Part shown: positions 16,205-24,909 of the stretch, piece after piece
Numbering within the stretch: the first letter of the stretch is position 1
Layout of the letters: each line of letters begins with the position of its first letter
Assembly: GCF_001547755.1 (NCBI RefSeq)
Contig: NZ_AP013042.1
Span: 62,001 to 126,000, forward strand
Source: an endosymbiont of Bathymodiolus septemdierum str. Myojin knoll
GTDB taxonomy: Bacteria > Pseudomonadota > Gammaproteobacteria > PS1 > Pseudothioglobaceae
DNA length: 64,000 nt
Direction of reading: 5' to 3'
The notes under the pieces: generated by a model
The model's database searches: none
What the model saw: the letters and a program-made list of their open reading frames with translations, nothing else
What the model was told of the DNA's origin: nothing
Program-made: the position numbers and the translations under genes

Positions 16205-17107
16205 ATGTCAAGACGCAATCCAAAAGGCAGGGATATCAACGGTATCATCTTACTTGATAAAGATACAGGACTGAGTTCTAACGCCGTCTTGCAAAAAGTC
16301 AAACGCTTATTTTTTGCCAAAAAGGCGGGGCACACAGGCGCACTTGATCCGCTTGCCAGTGGTATCTTGCCGATTTGTTTGGGGCAAGCGACCAAGGTGG
16401 CAGGATTTTTATTGGATGATAATAAACGCTATTTTGTGAAGGGAAAATTGGGAGAAACGACCGATACCTTAGATTGTGAGGGTGAAATTACCAGCACTAA
16501 AGCATTTGAATTGAGTGAGGCGCAAGTCAAAGAAGTGGCGTTTAGTTTTCAAGGTGATATTGAGCAAATACCACCAATGTATTCAGCACTCAAAAAAGAG
16601 GGACAACCTTTGTACGAACTTGCCAGACAAGGTATTGAAATCGAACGCCCCGCGCGCCCTGTAACGATTTTTAACATTGATTTTTTAGGTTATGAAAGCG
16701 GTATTCTTACTTTGGAAGTGGCGTGTTCTAAGGGTACTTATATTCGTTCATTAATTGCTGATATTGGCGAGAAATTAGGATGTGGCGCGCATGTTATTGA
16801 ACTTAGGCGCATGGGTTTTGCTCATATGGATATCAAGCAAGCGATTAAATTCTCTGAATTAGAAAATTTAGTCAGTGATGATTACATAAAATTAGACGCT
16901 AAGATTTTCCCAAGTGAGGATATGTTGCCGAATATTCATAGTGTTACTATTGATGAAGAGCAGGGCATTGACATTCGTTATGGTCGAACGGTGAAAGTCG
17001 AAAACCAAGCAGATAATTTGGTTAAAATATTCGATGAAAACGCTATCTTTTTGGGTATTGGAAAGATAGAAAATAACATTTTACAACCTAAACGCTTATT
17101 CGTATGA
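16205..17107 (+). CDS. truB: tRNA pseudouridine(55) synthase TruB
   Basis: 300 residues. It makes pseudouridine 55 in the T-arm of tRNA. The catalytic Asp lies in HTGALDPLASGILPI (near residue 42); FVKGKLGETTDTLDCEG and VACSKGTYIRSLIADIG are the other family blocks, and the C-terminal segment is a normal one. Its stop overlaps the next gene (ATGA), where rpsO would be expected in enterics. Confidence 0.96.
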   Translation: MSRRNPKGRDINGIILLDKDTGLSSNAVLQKVKRLFFAKKAGHTGALDPLASGILPICLGQATKVAGFLLDDNKRYFVKGKLGETTDTLDCEGEITSTKAFELSEAQVKEVAFSFQGDIEQIPPMYSALKKEGQPLYELARQGIEIERPARPVTIFNIDFLGYESGILTLEVACSKGTYIRSLIADIGEKLGCGAHVIELRRMGFAHMDIKQAIKFSELENLVSDDYIKLDAKIFPSEDMLPNIHSVTIDEEQGIDIRYGRTVKVENQADNLVKIFDENAIFLGIGKIENNILQPKRLFV

Positions 17108-17730
17108 ACAAAAAAAATGCACTTGTTGGTTATTATTTTAACAACAATTTAATGCACTCTATTAAGGGAGATAAAAGCCTAAGAGAAAGTGTTTATAACC
17201 GTGAACGAACGCTAAACAGTGTCGATAAAAATATGAAAAAACTCTCACAGGTTTGGCTATATTTGTTGATGGAAACAGGGGCTTATCGTTTGGTGATTGG
17301 GCTCAATAACGCTGAGGTGCGTGTGTCTAGTGTGTTTGATCCGTTAAATACCGAGGTGCATTTGGCAGGGGATTTACTTGACCCTGAATATATGGATTTC
17401 CATTTCAATAAAATCCCACTCAAAGAAAAAAGCCGATTGATTAAGCGTATCTATAAGATGCTAGAAAGTGACACTGCTTTTGAATTATTGTCTAAAGAAT
17501 GGCAAACATCGTTGCTCGAACGCAATCAAAGAATGGAAAAATTGACCAATGTTGATGACCTGCGTTTTATTATGGAAAATTTGCCTAAACTTCGAGATTT
17601 AGAGGGTTACTATTTGCGTACGATTACCATTAATTTGTTTAATTCAACGGTATCAATGGCATTTAATTGTGATGGCACGCAGATTATGTCGCACGCAAAA
17701 TTTAGAGAATTTATAGAGCATTACATATAA
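17104..17730 (+). CDS. Uncharacterised protein following truB
   Basis: 208 residues, soluble, with no signal or membrane segment. I do not recognise a family. It starts in an ATGA overlap with truB. The middle has regular strands (YRLVIGLNNAEVRVSS) and a helical region (IPLKEKSRLIKRIYKMLES). It sits in the position between truB and purD that also holds the NTPase gene, so it may belong to the same insertion, but the overlap with truB argues for an older association. Confidence 0.6.
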   Translation: MNKKNALVGYYFNNNLMHSIKGDKSLRESVYNRERTLNSVDKNMKKLSQVWLYLLMETGAYRLVIGLNNAEVRVSSVFDPLNTEVHLAGDLLDPEYMDFHFNKIPLKEKSRLIKRIYKMLESDTAFELLSKEWQTSLLERNQRMEKLTNVDDLRFIMENLPKLRDLEGYYLRTITINLFNSTVSMAFNCDGTQIMSHAKFREFIEHYI

Positions 17731-17760
17731 ACTTTGTAAATTTTTCAAAATAAAGAAACT

Positions 17761-19461
17761 ATGAATATTACAAATTTAAAAGAAAAATTAGAAAATATTT
17801 TTAAAATAAATGAACCCATCGTTATTTTAATTAATGGCAAGTGGGGCGTGGGGAAAACTTATTTTTGGCATAAATTTAAAAAAGAACTGACGGATAAAAA
17901 AACTGCCTATGTTTCTTTGTTTGGCAAGGAAAAAACCGCAGATATTCGAACAGATATATTTTTGCAGGTTATGTCTAAAAATGAGAGAATTGTAAATAAA
18001 ACCAAAGATTTATTTAAAGGTATAAAAACCCCGTTTATTGATATTTCAACGCTTATAGCCTCACTTGGCAGTCAAGAATTTAAAGATATAATCGTGTGTT
18101 TTGATGATTTTGAAAGATTATCATTAATAAAACTAAAGGAAGTTTTGGGTCTTATATCAGAATTAAAAGAACAAAAACGATGCAAGATTGTTATGATATT
18201 GAATGAGGAAGAGTTAAATGGAGAAGACCGTAAAACTCTATCTAAATACAAAGAAAAGATTGTTGATTATGAATTTAATTACGCTCCCAGTCCATCTGAA
18301 TCGTTAGCAATATTGCAAAATAAATTAACTGCTTTTAAAGATTATCCTTTAGAGAAATACTTAATAGAGCATAAAGTAAACAATATACGGATTATTAGAC
18401 GGATTATTAACGCACTAAATGATTTTTGTTTTATCCAGACCCATATCGAAGACGCATCAGAAGTTGCAACTGAGATAGTGGGTAATATTATCTCAGTTGC
18501 CGCTATTAACGCACAAACTTCTTCTTTTGATGGGTTTATACAATATGCTGACAATAAACAACAGTCTGAATTTGATGAATCTTTTGAGTTTCAAGAAGAT
18601 ATAAAATATGAGGATTTATTATCCTTAATTGAGGGCGATTATCGGAGTAAAAGCTATTTTTTACACAGTGATCTTGTATCTATCCTTCGCAAATATTGCC
18701 AAACTTCTCTTGTTAATGATAAATCCCTTATAGAAATTATTAAATCTAGAGCCGGTAAACAATATTTATATTCTGCGCATAAAAAGATTAGAAAAAAACA
18801 GGATAAGCGTTTATACGATATGTCATATGAAGTCGATAGTTATGTAAAAGATTTGTGGGGGCTCTTAAAAGATAAAGGCAGTGAATTTATTATTGCTGAA
18901 GATGCATATCTACACCCTGGAAATTTTATATACTATATTGAGCAATTAAAAGAACTAGATATTAAAAACGAAGAAGAATATCATAATTTTGCTATTAAAT
19001 GCTTAAAAACTTTTATTAAAAATAATCTTGACTGGATGAAAAATGATCATTTTGGAGGTGCGGAAAAGATTTTAGATTTTGATGTGCAATTATCTAATTA
19101 TTATAAAGAATGCATTAAAGAAAGCAACCAAGGTGCTATTAGTTCAGTTGAACAAATAATAACCATGATGCGCGATATAAGAATAAACTCTGACTGGAAC
19201 AATGAACCAGAAGTATTATCTAAAATCCAATTAACAGATATAAGGCAATATATTTTAAATAATCCGAAATATTGTAAAGAGGTTTGTAGTTTTTTGTATC
19301 ATCATGGAAATTCCCCGGAATTTAGAGGATATGTGAAAAATACAGTATCCATTTTCCGAGATTTATCCATATCTCAGGATAAAAATCATGCGTATAAAGC
19401 CAAAGAAATATTAAAATATTTAGAAGAAAACAACAAAATAAAATCACAGGAGGATATATGA
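17761..19461 (+). CDS. KAP-like P-loop NTPase, possible defence protein
   Basis: 566 residues. Walker A INGKWGVGKTYFW begins at about residue 25 and the Walker B IIVCFDDFERLS near 109, the acidic-pair-plus-Glu form seen in STAND/KAP-type NTPases. The remaining ~400 residues are helical and Lys/Glu-rich with no domain I can name. No transmembrane helices are evident, unlike many KAP proteins. The gene is more AT-rich than the housekeeping genes around it and ends in an ATGA overlap with purD, so it has been fitted precisely into the operon. An antiphage role is a guess from relatives. Confidence 0.6.
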   Translation: MNITNLKEKLENIFKINEPIVILINGKWGVGKTYFWHKFKKELTDKKTAYVSLFGKEKTADIRTDIFLQVMSKNERIVNKTKDLFKGIKTPFIDISTLIASLGSQEFKDIIVCFDDFERLSLIKLKEVLGLISELKEQKRCKIVMILNEEELNGEDRKTLSKYKEKIVDYEFNYAPSPSESLAILQNKLTAFKDYPLEKYLIEHKVNNIRIIRRIINALNDFCFIQTHIEDASEVATEIVGNIISVAAINAQTSSFDGFIQYADNKQQSEFDESFEFQEDIKYEDLLSLIEGDYRSKSYFLHSDLVSILRKYCQTSLVNDKSLIEIIKSRAGKQYLYSAHKKIRKKQDKRLYDMSYEVDSYVKDLWGLLKDKGSEFIIAEDAYLHPGNFIYYIEQLKELDIKNEEEYHNFAIKCLKTFIKNNLDWMKNDHFGGAEKILDFDVQLSNYYKECIKESNQGAISSVEQIITMMRDIRINSDWNNEPEVLSKIQLTDIRQYILNNPKYCKEVCSFLYHHGNSPEFRGYVKNTVSIFRDLSISQDKNHAYKAKEILKYLEENNKIKSQEDI

Positions 19462-20723
19462 AAATTTTAGTCATTGGCGGTGGTGGTCGTGAGCACGCAT
19501 TAGCATGGCAGTGTGCTAAGTTTGATAGTGTTGAAGAAGTGTTTGTTGCACCGGGTAATGCAGGCACGAAATTAGAAGATAAACTCACAAATGTTGATAT
19601 TGGTGTAGAAGATATTAGTGCCTTGATTGACTTTTCTAAGAGTAACAATATTGACATTACTATCGTCGGTCCAGAGGCACCACTTGTCATTGGTGTAGTC
19701 GATGCATTCCAAGCGCAAGGTTTGGCAATTTTCGGACCCACAGAAGCTGCGTCACAACTTGAAGGTTCAAAAGCATTCTGTAAAGATTTTTTAGAGCGTA
19801 ATAATATCCCAACTGCTTATTACGATGTTTTTACTGAAGTTAAACCGGCCGTGCAATATGTTAAAGACAAAGGTGTGCCGATTGTGATTAAAGCCGATGG
19901 TTTGGCAGCAGGAAAAGGTGTGATTATTGCCAATACCCAGGTTGAGGCCGAAGATGCGATTAACGATATGTTGGAAGGTAATCGTTTTGGCGAAGCGGGC
20001 TCCCGTGTGGTGGTTGAAGAATTTTTAGTCGGTGAAGAAGCCAGTTTTATTGTTATGGTTGATGGTAAAAATATTTTGCCAATGGCAACTTCCCAAGACC
20101 ATAAAGCCAGAGATAACGGCGATAAAGGTCCAAATACAGGAGGCATGGGCGCTTATTCACCTGCCCCAATCGTTACCGATGCAATTTTCCAAGATGTGAT
20201 GGACACTGTTATTCGTCCGACTGTTGATGGTATGGCAGCCGAAGGTAACACCTACACAGGATTTTTATATGCGGGCTTGATGATTGACGACAATGGAAAT
20301 TCCAAAGTTTTAGAATATAATTGCCGTTTTGGCGACCCAGAGACCCAGCCAATTATGATGCGTTTAAAATCTAATTTAGCAGATTTATGCCTATTGGCCA
20401 CCCAACAAAAATTAGACCAAGCAAGTATTGAATGGGATACCCGTTCAGCAATGGGTGTGGTTTTGGCGGCAAATGGCTATCCAGATGCTTATCCATCAGG
20501 TGAAGTGATTGGCTTGCCAGCAGACAATGAATCAACAAAAGTATTTCATGCTGGCACTAAGATGGAGGGTGATAATGTTGTTTCAAGTGGTGGTCGCGTG
20601 CTATGTGCCACCGCACTTGGCACAGACACCAAGGATGCACAGATAAATGCCTATGCATTAGTACAAAAAATTGACTGGGAAAACGCCTATTACCGTACAG
20701 ATATTGGTTTTAAAGCAATTTGA
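19458..20723 (+). CDS. purD: Phosphoribosylamine-glycine ligase
   Basis: 421 residues, full length. ATP-grasp enzyme of purine synthesis that joins glycine to phosphoribosylamine. GGGGREHALAW at the N-terminus, VIKADGLAAGKGVII for ATP binding, GPNTGGMGAYSPAP and EYNCRFGDPETQ are all present. The start overlaps the NTPase gene by four bases, with GGAGGA in its 3' end as ribosome-binding site. Confidence 0.96.
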   Translation: MKILVIGGGGREHALAWQCAKFDSVEEVFVAPGNAGTKLEDKLTNVDIGVEDISALIDFSKSNNIDITIVGPEAPLVIGVVDAFQAQGLAIFGPTEAASQLEGSKAFCKDFLERNNIPTAYYDVFTEVKPAVQYVKDKGVPIVIKADGLAAGKGVIIANTQVEAEDAINDMLEGNRFGEAGSRVVVEEFLVGEEASFIVMVDGKNILPMATSQDHKARDNGDKGPNTGGMGAYSPAPIVTDAIFQDVMDTVIRPTVDGMAAEGNTYTGFLYAGLMIDDNGNSKVLEYNCRFGDPETQPIMMRLKSNLADLCLLATQQKLDQASIEWDTRSAMGVVLAANGYPDAYPSGEVIGLPADNESTKVFHAGTKMEGDNVVSSGGRVLCATALGTDTKDAQINAYALVQKIDWENAYYRTDIGFKAI

Positions 20724-20770
20724 TAGATTTTTTCCATTATTTACACCAAAGTTTTTTCAGGTCGGATAAA

Positions 20771-20782
20771 AAACCGATAGTT
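20771..20782. promoter_or_regulatory. Single half-site of the Fic-gene operator
   Basis: AAACCGATAGTT repeats the right arm of the palindrome at 20875-20907, about 110 bp upstream of it. It could be an auxiliary binding site for the same regulator. Confidence 0.45.
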
Positions 20783-20874
20783 CGAAATAATATACGCTTA
20801 TATTTACATAAACTATTAGTATAAAAAGTTAAAAAAAACAGTGTTAAATCAACAATAAGCAGAGTTATAAATAA

Positions 20875-20907
20875 CTAACTATCGGTTTTTACAAAACCGA
20901 TAGTTAG
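20875..20907. promoter_or_regulatory. Palindromic operator in front of the Fic gene
   Basis: Perfect 15-bp arms, CTAACTATCGGTTTT and AAAACCGATAGTTAG, separated by TAC. A TATAAT lies 4 bp downstream (20911-20916) and the ATG at 20944. The palindrome covers the -35 region, as a repressor site would. The Fic protein carries a C-terminal winged helix, so autoregulation is the simplest reading. Confidence 0.7.
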
Positions 20908-20943
20908 TGTTATAATGTATTTTATTTTTAATCATTTCTTAGC

Positions 20944-22263
20944 ATGAAAATTGCACCGCCACCTAAGCCACTACCTACAAAGGAACTTGTTGAATTAGCG
21001 GTTGAGAAAACCCGGTCGGGCGTGATGCCGTGTGTGACGGATAAAAAAGGGCGTTATTCACATTGGGATAAAATTAGACACTTGGAAATCCCTGAGGCGT
21101 TTGATGACATTGAACAGTATTGGCATTTTTTGAAATTTTCTCGTGTAGGGCAACAAAAAACACTGCCTTTTACCGAAATGTTTTCTTATGTTTTGACAGA
21201 TGATATTCAGAAAAATATCCACGAAATAGATTCCCAAATGCATGGTTCGGTTGAATCTAAAAATATTGGCAACAATAAAGAAAGATATATCATTCGTTCG
21301 TTGATGGATGAGGCTATTAGTTCATCTCAACTTGAGGGGGCGGCAACCACTAGAAAAGTTGCACGCGATATGTTGAAGTACAATAAAGAGCCTGAGGATT
21401 ATTCGCAACGCATGATTTACAACAATTACCAAGCGATTAAATTTATTGATAAGCATAAAACAGATGACTTAACGCCAGCATTGGTATTAGAATTGCACAA
21501 AATTGTTACTGACAACGCTATAGACAACCCTGATGATGCAGGCAGACTTAGGCAGGATGACGATATTAATGTGGTTGACAATCGCACAGGGAGCGTCTTA
21601 CACCGCCCTCCAGAACACCAATCATTGCCCGATAGGATGAAAGTTTTATGTGATTTCGCTAATGGCAACGCACCTGATTATTTTATTCACCCCATTATTC
21701 GGGCAATTGTTATACATTTTGCTTTAGCATATGACCACCCTTTTGCCGATGGCAATGGGCGCACCACACGCGCTCTGTTTTACTGGGTAGTGCTAAAAAA
21801 TAATTATTGGCTATTTCAATATATTACGCTATCAACCTATATTAAAAAAGCACAAAGTCAGTATGGAGAATCGTTTTTAATGGTTGAAAGTGATAATTTT
21901 GATTTGACTTATTTTATTAATAGCCAACTAAAATTCATCAACCAAGCCATTAACGGCCTGTTTGATTATGCAGATAACAAGCAGCATGAACAAAAAAAGG
22001 CATTAGAGTTACTAAGCGCTTATTTGGCAGATGGTAAGCTTAATTCACGCCAAGCGATGATTATTCAGCATTCCATCAAACACTTGGGTGAAGTTTATAC
22101 AATTGAAGGGCATAAGATATCTCAAAATATTGGTTATGCAACTGCTAAATTAGATTTGGAGAAATTAGCAAAATTAGGGCTTTTACAAAAATCTAAACGA
22201 GGACGCGCGTTTATCTTTATCGCACCGAACGACTTAGAACAGCGTATTAAGGCATATAAATGA
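20944..22263 (+). CDS. Fic family AMP-transferase with C-terminal winged helix
   Basis: 439 residues. The catalytic motif HPFADGNGR begins at residue 265 with its His, and an inhibitory-helix motif S-x3-E-G (SSQLEG, Glu 131) lies N-terminal to it, as in class II Fic proteins. Fic enzymes transfer AMP or another nucleotide group to target proteins and are used as toxins, regulators or effectors. The last ~75 residues (LNSRQAMIIQHSIKHLGEVY, then ATAKLDLEKLAKLGLLQKS) form a winged-helix DNA-binding domain. The protein can therefore probably bind the palindrome before its own gene. It overlaps rnhB copy 1 by four bases. Confidence 0.92.
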   Translation: MKIAPPPKPLPTKELVELAVEKTRSGVMPCVTDKKGRYSHWDKIRHLEIPEAFDDIEQYWHFLKFSRVGQQKTLPFTEMFSYVLTDDIQKNIHEIDSQMHGSVESKNIGNNKERYIIRSLMDEAISSSQLEGAATTRKVARDMLKYNKEPEDYSQRMIYNNYQAIKFIDKHKTDDLTPALVLELHKIVTDNAIDNPDDAGRLRQDDDINVVDNRTGSVLHRPPEHQSLPDRMKVLCDFANGNAPDYFIHPIIRAIVIHFALAYDHPFADGNGRTTRALFYWVVLKNNYWLFQYITLSTYIKKAQSQYGESFLMVESDNFDLTYFINSQLKFINQAINGLFDYADNKQHEQKKALELLSAYLADGKLNSRQAMIIQHSIKHLGEVYTIEGHKISQNIGYATAKLDLEKLAKLGLLQKSKRGRAFIFIAPNDLEQRIKAYK

Positions 22264-22823
22264 TTATTGTCGGCGTAGATGAAGTTGGCCGAGGTTGTTT
22301 GGTGGGCAATGTGGTGGCAGGAGCGGTGATTTTGCCTGATGATTTTTATTTACCAGAACTCACTGATTCAAAAAAACTCAGTGAGAAAAAACGCGAAATT
22401 CTATACGCACAAATCACCGAGCAATGTCAATGGGCAGTGGGTGAGTCGGATGCGAATGAGATTGATAGCATCAATATTTTACAAGGCACAATGTTGGCAA
22501 TGAAACGAGCCGTTGAAAATTTAAATATTAAGTATGACCGAGTATTGGTTGATGGCAATCGTTGTCCAGAGTTACACAATTGTCGGGCAATTATTAAAGG
22601 AGATTTAAGCGAACCTGTGATTTCTGCAGCATCGATTATTGCCAAAGTAACCCGTGATAGACAGATGTTTGAGTTGGATAAATTGCATCCAAAGTATGGT
22701 TTTTCCAAGCATAAGGGCTATGGCACAAGACAACATTTAGAGGCATTAGCAGAATTTGGTGCGATTGACAATCAGCACCGTTTTTCATTTTCTCCGATTA
22801 AAAACCTAAGGCCGCCTCTGTAG
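22260..22823 (+). CDS. rnhB: Ribonuclease HII, copy 1
   Basis: 187 residues. It removes RNA and single ribonucleotides from DNA hybrids. The acidic residues are present: the GVDEVGRG motif (Asp, Glu), VLVDGN and VTRDRQM. The family-typical GRGPL is changed to GRGCL. From 22326 to 22805 it is nearly identical to copy 2 (35609-36088; three differences in 480 bp), while the first ~65 bp and the C-terminal tail differ. It is coupled to the Fic gene by an ATGA overlap, unlike copy 2. Confidence 0.94.
   Translation: MIIVGVDEVGRGCLVGNVVAGAVILPDDFYLPELTDSKKLSEKKREILYAQITEQCQWAVGESDANEIDSINILQGTMLAMKRAVENLNIKYDRVLVDGNRCPELHNCRAIIKGDLSEPVISAASIIAKVTRDRQMFELDKLHPKYGFSKHKGYGTRQHLEALAEFGAIDNQHRFSFSPIKNLRPPL
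22326..22805. repeat. 480-bp long direct repeat (rnhB), left copy
   Basis: 477 of 480 bases match 35609-36088 by my reading, in the same orientation. It brackets the nitrate respiration region together with the right copy. Confidence 0.93.
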
Positions 22824-22906
22824 TGTGAGACTTAGAGAATACAAAAAATAGCATTTGTTTTTACGCATTTCATCAGTTATGATGAGTCATAATAGCAGTT
22901 ATTTTT

Positions 22907-23389
22907 TTATGACACATCCTCAAATGGATTTTTATCTCTAAAACTGCCTACTGCAATAGCAACAATAAGCAATATTAAAGAATTGAAGAAAATCGGCATA
23001 ATAACGAACGCATAGCCCAAGTGGTGTATCATTTCTCCACCGATAATAGCGGTTACCGCTGTTGCGCCACCAGGTGGATGCATACATTTTAAAAGATGCA
23101 TACCAACAAGCGCTAACGGAATAGCAACTGAAGTTGCTAATAGGGTGTTGGCAATTAAATAAAAACAACTAACACCAATAATCGCTGAGACAGTATGTCC
23201 AACAATTAAGTTCCATGGACGAGAAACCAAGGCGTGTGGCAAGCCAAACATTAGTATTGCTGATGCGCCAGCCGAGGCAATAATTAAGGGCGAGTTAAAA
23301 TTTTGTAAAATAATATTAGAAAAAAATCCAGCCACAAAAACAGCGATAAATGCACCAATTGCTGAAATTAATAATTCTTTATTATTCAA
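22907..23389 (-). CDS. HPP-family membrane protein, last gene of the nitrate operon
   Basis: 160 residues with four transmembrane helices and the family's MHPPGGATA motif. Some HPP proteins of chloroplasts and cyanobacteria have been described as nitrite transporters. Its position at the end of a nitrate reductase operon fits a nitrite- or nitrate-related transport role, but the sequence alone does not prove this. It ends the leftward run of genes; rnhB copy 1 faces it. Confidence 0.82.
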   Translation of the reverse strand: MNNKELLISAIGAFIAVFVAGFFSNIILQNFNSPLIIASAGASAILMFGLPHALVSRPWNLIVGHTVSAIIGVSCFYLIANTLLATSVAIPLALVGMHLLKCMHPPGGATAVTAIIGGEMIHHLGYAFVIMPIFFNSLILLIVAIAVGSFRDKNPFEDVS

Positions 23390-23408
23390 TGTAATTTAAT
23401 AATATGCG

Positions 23409-23744
23409 TTAACCTGTGCTCCAACCTCTTGGGCGTCTCATTCCAGCAATCTTACAAGTTTGCTTGACATAGCCATAAGGAAACATTTCAAATAGTTTGG
23501 TTTTTGCTACTTTTTTATCAACCCCTAAATCCACTCCCATTTGTTTTGCTGTATGTCGAACATCAGGCGCTGCTCCATGTTCACTATAGTAAATCCTCAT
23601 AAAGTTAAATATAGGCCAATACTCATCTGTTAGTGTTATGTTTTCTGATTTAGCTAATTCTAACGCTACCTCTTTATCCCAGTCTTCTGGGTGAACTAAA
23701 TAGCCTTCAGTGTCTAGTTCTATTTCTTTATTGTTAATATTCAT
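23409..23744 (-). CDS. DsrC/TusE-family protein lacking the penultimate cysteine
   Basis: 111 residues with the family fold marks LDTEGYLVHPEDWDKEVA, ITLTDEYWPIFNFMRIYY and FPYGYVKQTCKIAGM. True DsrC carries two redox cysteines in its C-terminal arm. Here the first (Cys97) is kept, but the position of the essential terminal one is Trp108 and the tail reads RPRGWSTG. It therefore cannot form the DsrC trisulfide in the usual way and is not a standard TusE, which keeps the terminal Cys. Its place in the nitrate operon suggests a link between nitrate respiration and sulfur signalling; function unknown. Confidence 0.88.
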   Translation of the reverse strand: MNINNKEIELDTEGYLVHPEDWDKEVALELAKSENITLTDEYWPIFNFMRIYYSEHGAAPDVRHTAKQMGVDLGVDKKVAKTKLFEMFPYGYVKQTCKIAGMRRPRGWSTG

Positions 23745-23757
23745 AATGTTATAAATT

Positions 23758-24213
23758 TTATTGTATTTTTATATTCATCGCACTAGGGTCTTTAAAATCA
23801 AATCCTTTTATATCTGCATCAGCAGCAAGCACATTAATATATTCCTTAATGCCAGAAGTGGTAGATTGGTTTTGTAAATACTCTTTAATATGCTCTTCTA
23901 CCATTGTAAATGACAAAGTTTCATTTCGCTCTTTGTCTAAGAATTTAACTTTATTGTTATCATAATAACGCTGACAAGACTCTATACTTGCTGTAGGAAT
24001 GACGACATTATCACTGATTAGTTGGTTAATCTTTTCTTCTTCATTAGCATCATTTTTTTTAATGCTAGCTTCTTGTAGTAATAACTGCTGTACTACCAAA
24101 GCTTGTGCTGCTTTAAAAATAACCTCTTCTACATTTGAAGCATCTGTTTGATATTGCATTTCTTGAAATACATCATCATCGCTAATTTCCACATTATTAA
24201 TTTTAATAGGCAT
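23758..24213 (-). CDS. NifM/parvulin-like chaperone without the isomerase domain
   Basis: 151 residues. Nitrate operons often carry a PpiC-type peptidyl-prolyl isomerase after narI. Here the N-terminal helical part (VEEVIFKAAQALVVQQLLLQ) and the C-terminal helical part (VEEHIKEYLQNQ, IKEYINVLAADADIKGFDF) are both present. The ~90-residue parvulin domain that normally separates them is missing at YYDNNKVKFLDKERNETLSF. It is open and in frame, 5 bp from narI, so it is probably expressed as a holding chaperone for nitrate reductase assembly. The family assignment is from pattern memory. Confidence 0.65.
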   Translation of the reverse strand: MPIKINNVEISDDDVFQEMQYQTDASNVEEVIFKAAQALVVQQLLLQEASIKKNDANEEEKINQLISDNVVIPTASIESCQRYYDNNKVKFLDKERNETLSFTMVEEHIKEYLQNQSTTSGIKEYINVLAADADIKGFDFKDPSAMNIKIQ

Positions 24214-24218
24214 AGTAC

Positions 24219-24899
24219 TTATCTTTTTCTAACTATCTGGTAATTTGTGCGTGTTAGATATTGTACTGGTACACTCCAGATATGCACCAATCGAGTAAAT
24301 GGGAAAATAACAAAAAGTGTCATGCCCAATACTAAATGCAACTTAAACACCCAAGCCTCAGCAATAATAAAATCAGCAGCACCTGTTCTAAAAGTAGTAA
24401 TGTGTTGCGCCCAATTAGCCAAGGCAACCATTGAACTGCCATCTAAATGTTGTGCTGAATAAGGAATGGTTAACAAACCCAGTAACAATTGTGCGAACAA
24501 ATAAAGCAAGATAAAAGTATCACTAAACTTACTGGTTTTGCTAATACGTTTATCAAACAAGCGTCTATTTAATAAAATTAACATGCCGATTAAACACATT
24601 GTGCCAAAAATACCACCAGCAGTCATTGCCATTATTTGCTTAGTACCAGCACTCATAAATGGGTGATATACCCATTCTGGGGTTAATAAACCAACAAAGT
24701 GACCAAAGAATAGTAGAATAATACCAATATGAAATAAATTACTGCCTAATAACATACCTTTTTTTCGTAGCAATTGTGACGAATCTGCTTTCCAAGTATA
24801 TTGGTCTCTGTCATAACGCAATGCACTACCAGCAATAAATATTGTCATTGCAATATAAGGATAGTAACCGAAAAAAAACTGTTCTAAAAAAGTATTCAT
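24219..24899 (-). CDS. narI: Respiratory nitrate reductase gamma subunit (cytochrome b)
   Basis: 226 residues with five hydrophobic segments. It is the membrane anchor that passes electrons from quinol through two hemes b to NarH. Candidate heme-ligand histidines sit in NLFHIGIILLFFGHFVG and in the C-terminal KLHLVLG and LVHIW segments. It ends the narGHJI block and keeps normal length. Confidence 0.95.
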   Translation of the reverse strand: MNTFLEQFFFGYYPYIAMTIFIAGSALRYDRDQYTWKADSSQLLRKKGMLLGSNLFHIGIILLFFGHFVGLLTPEWVYHPFMSAGTKQIMAMTAGGIFGTMCLIGMLILLNRRLFDKRISKTSKFSDTFILLYLFAQLLLGLLTIPYSAQHLDGSSMVALANWAQHITTFRTGAADFIIAEAWVFKLHLVLGMTLFVIFPFTRLVHIWSVPVQYLTRTNYQIVRKR

Positions 24900-24909
24900 A
24901 ATATATCTC

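Noticed and set aside
23409-23744. Functional DsrC of the reverse dissimilatory sulfite reductase pathway
   Set aside because: The essential terminal cysteine is missing, and no dsr genes are in the window.
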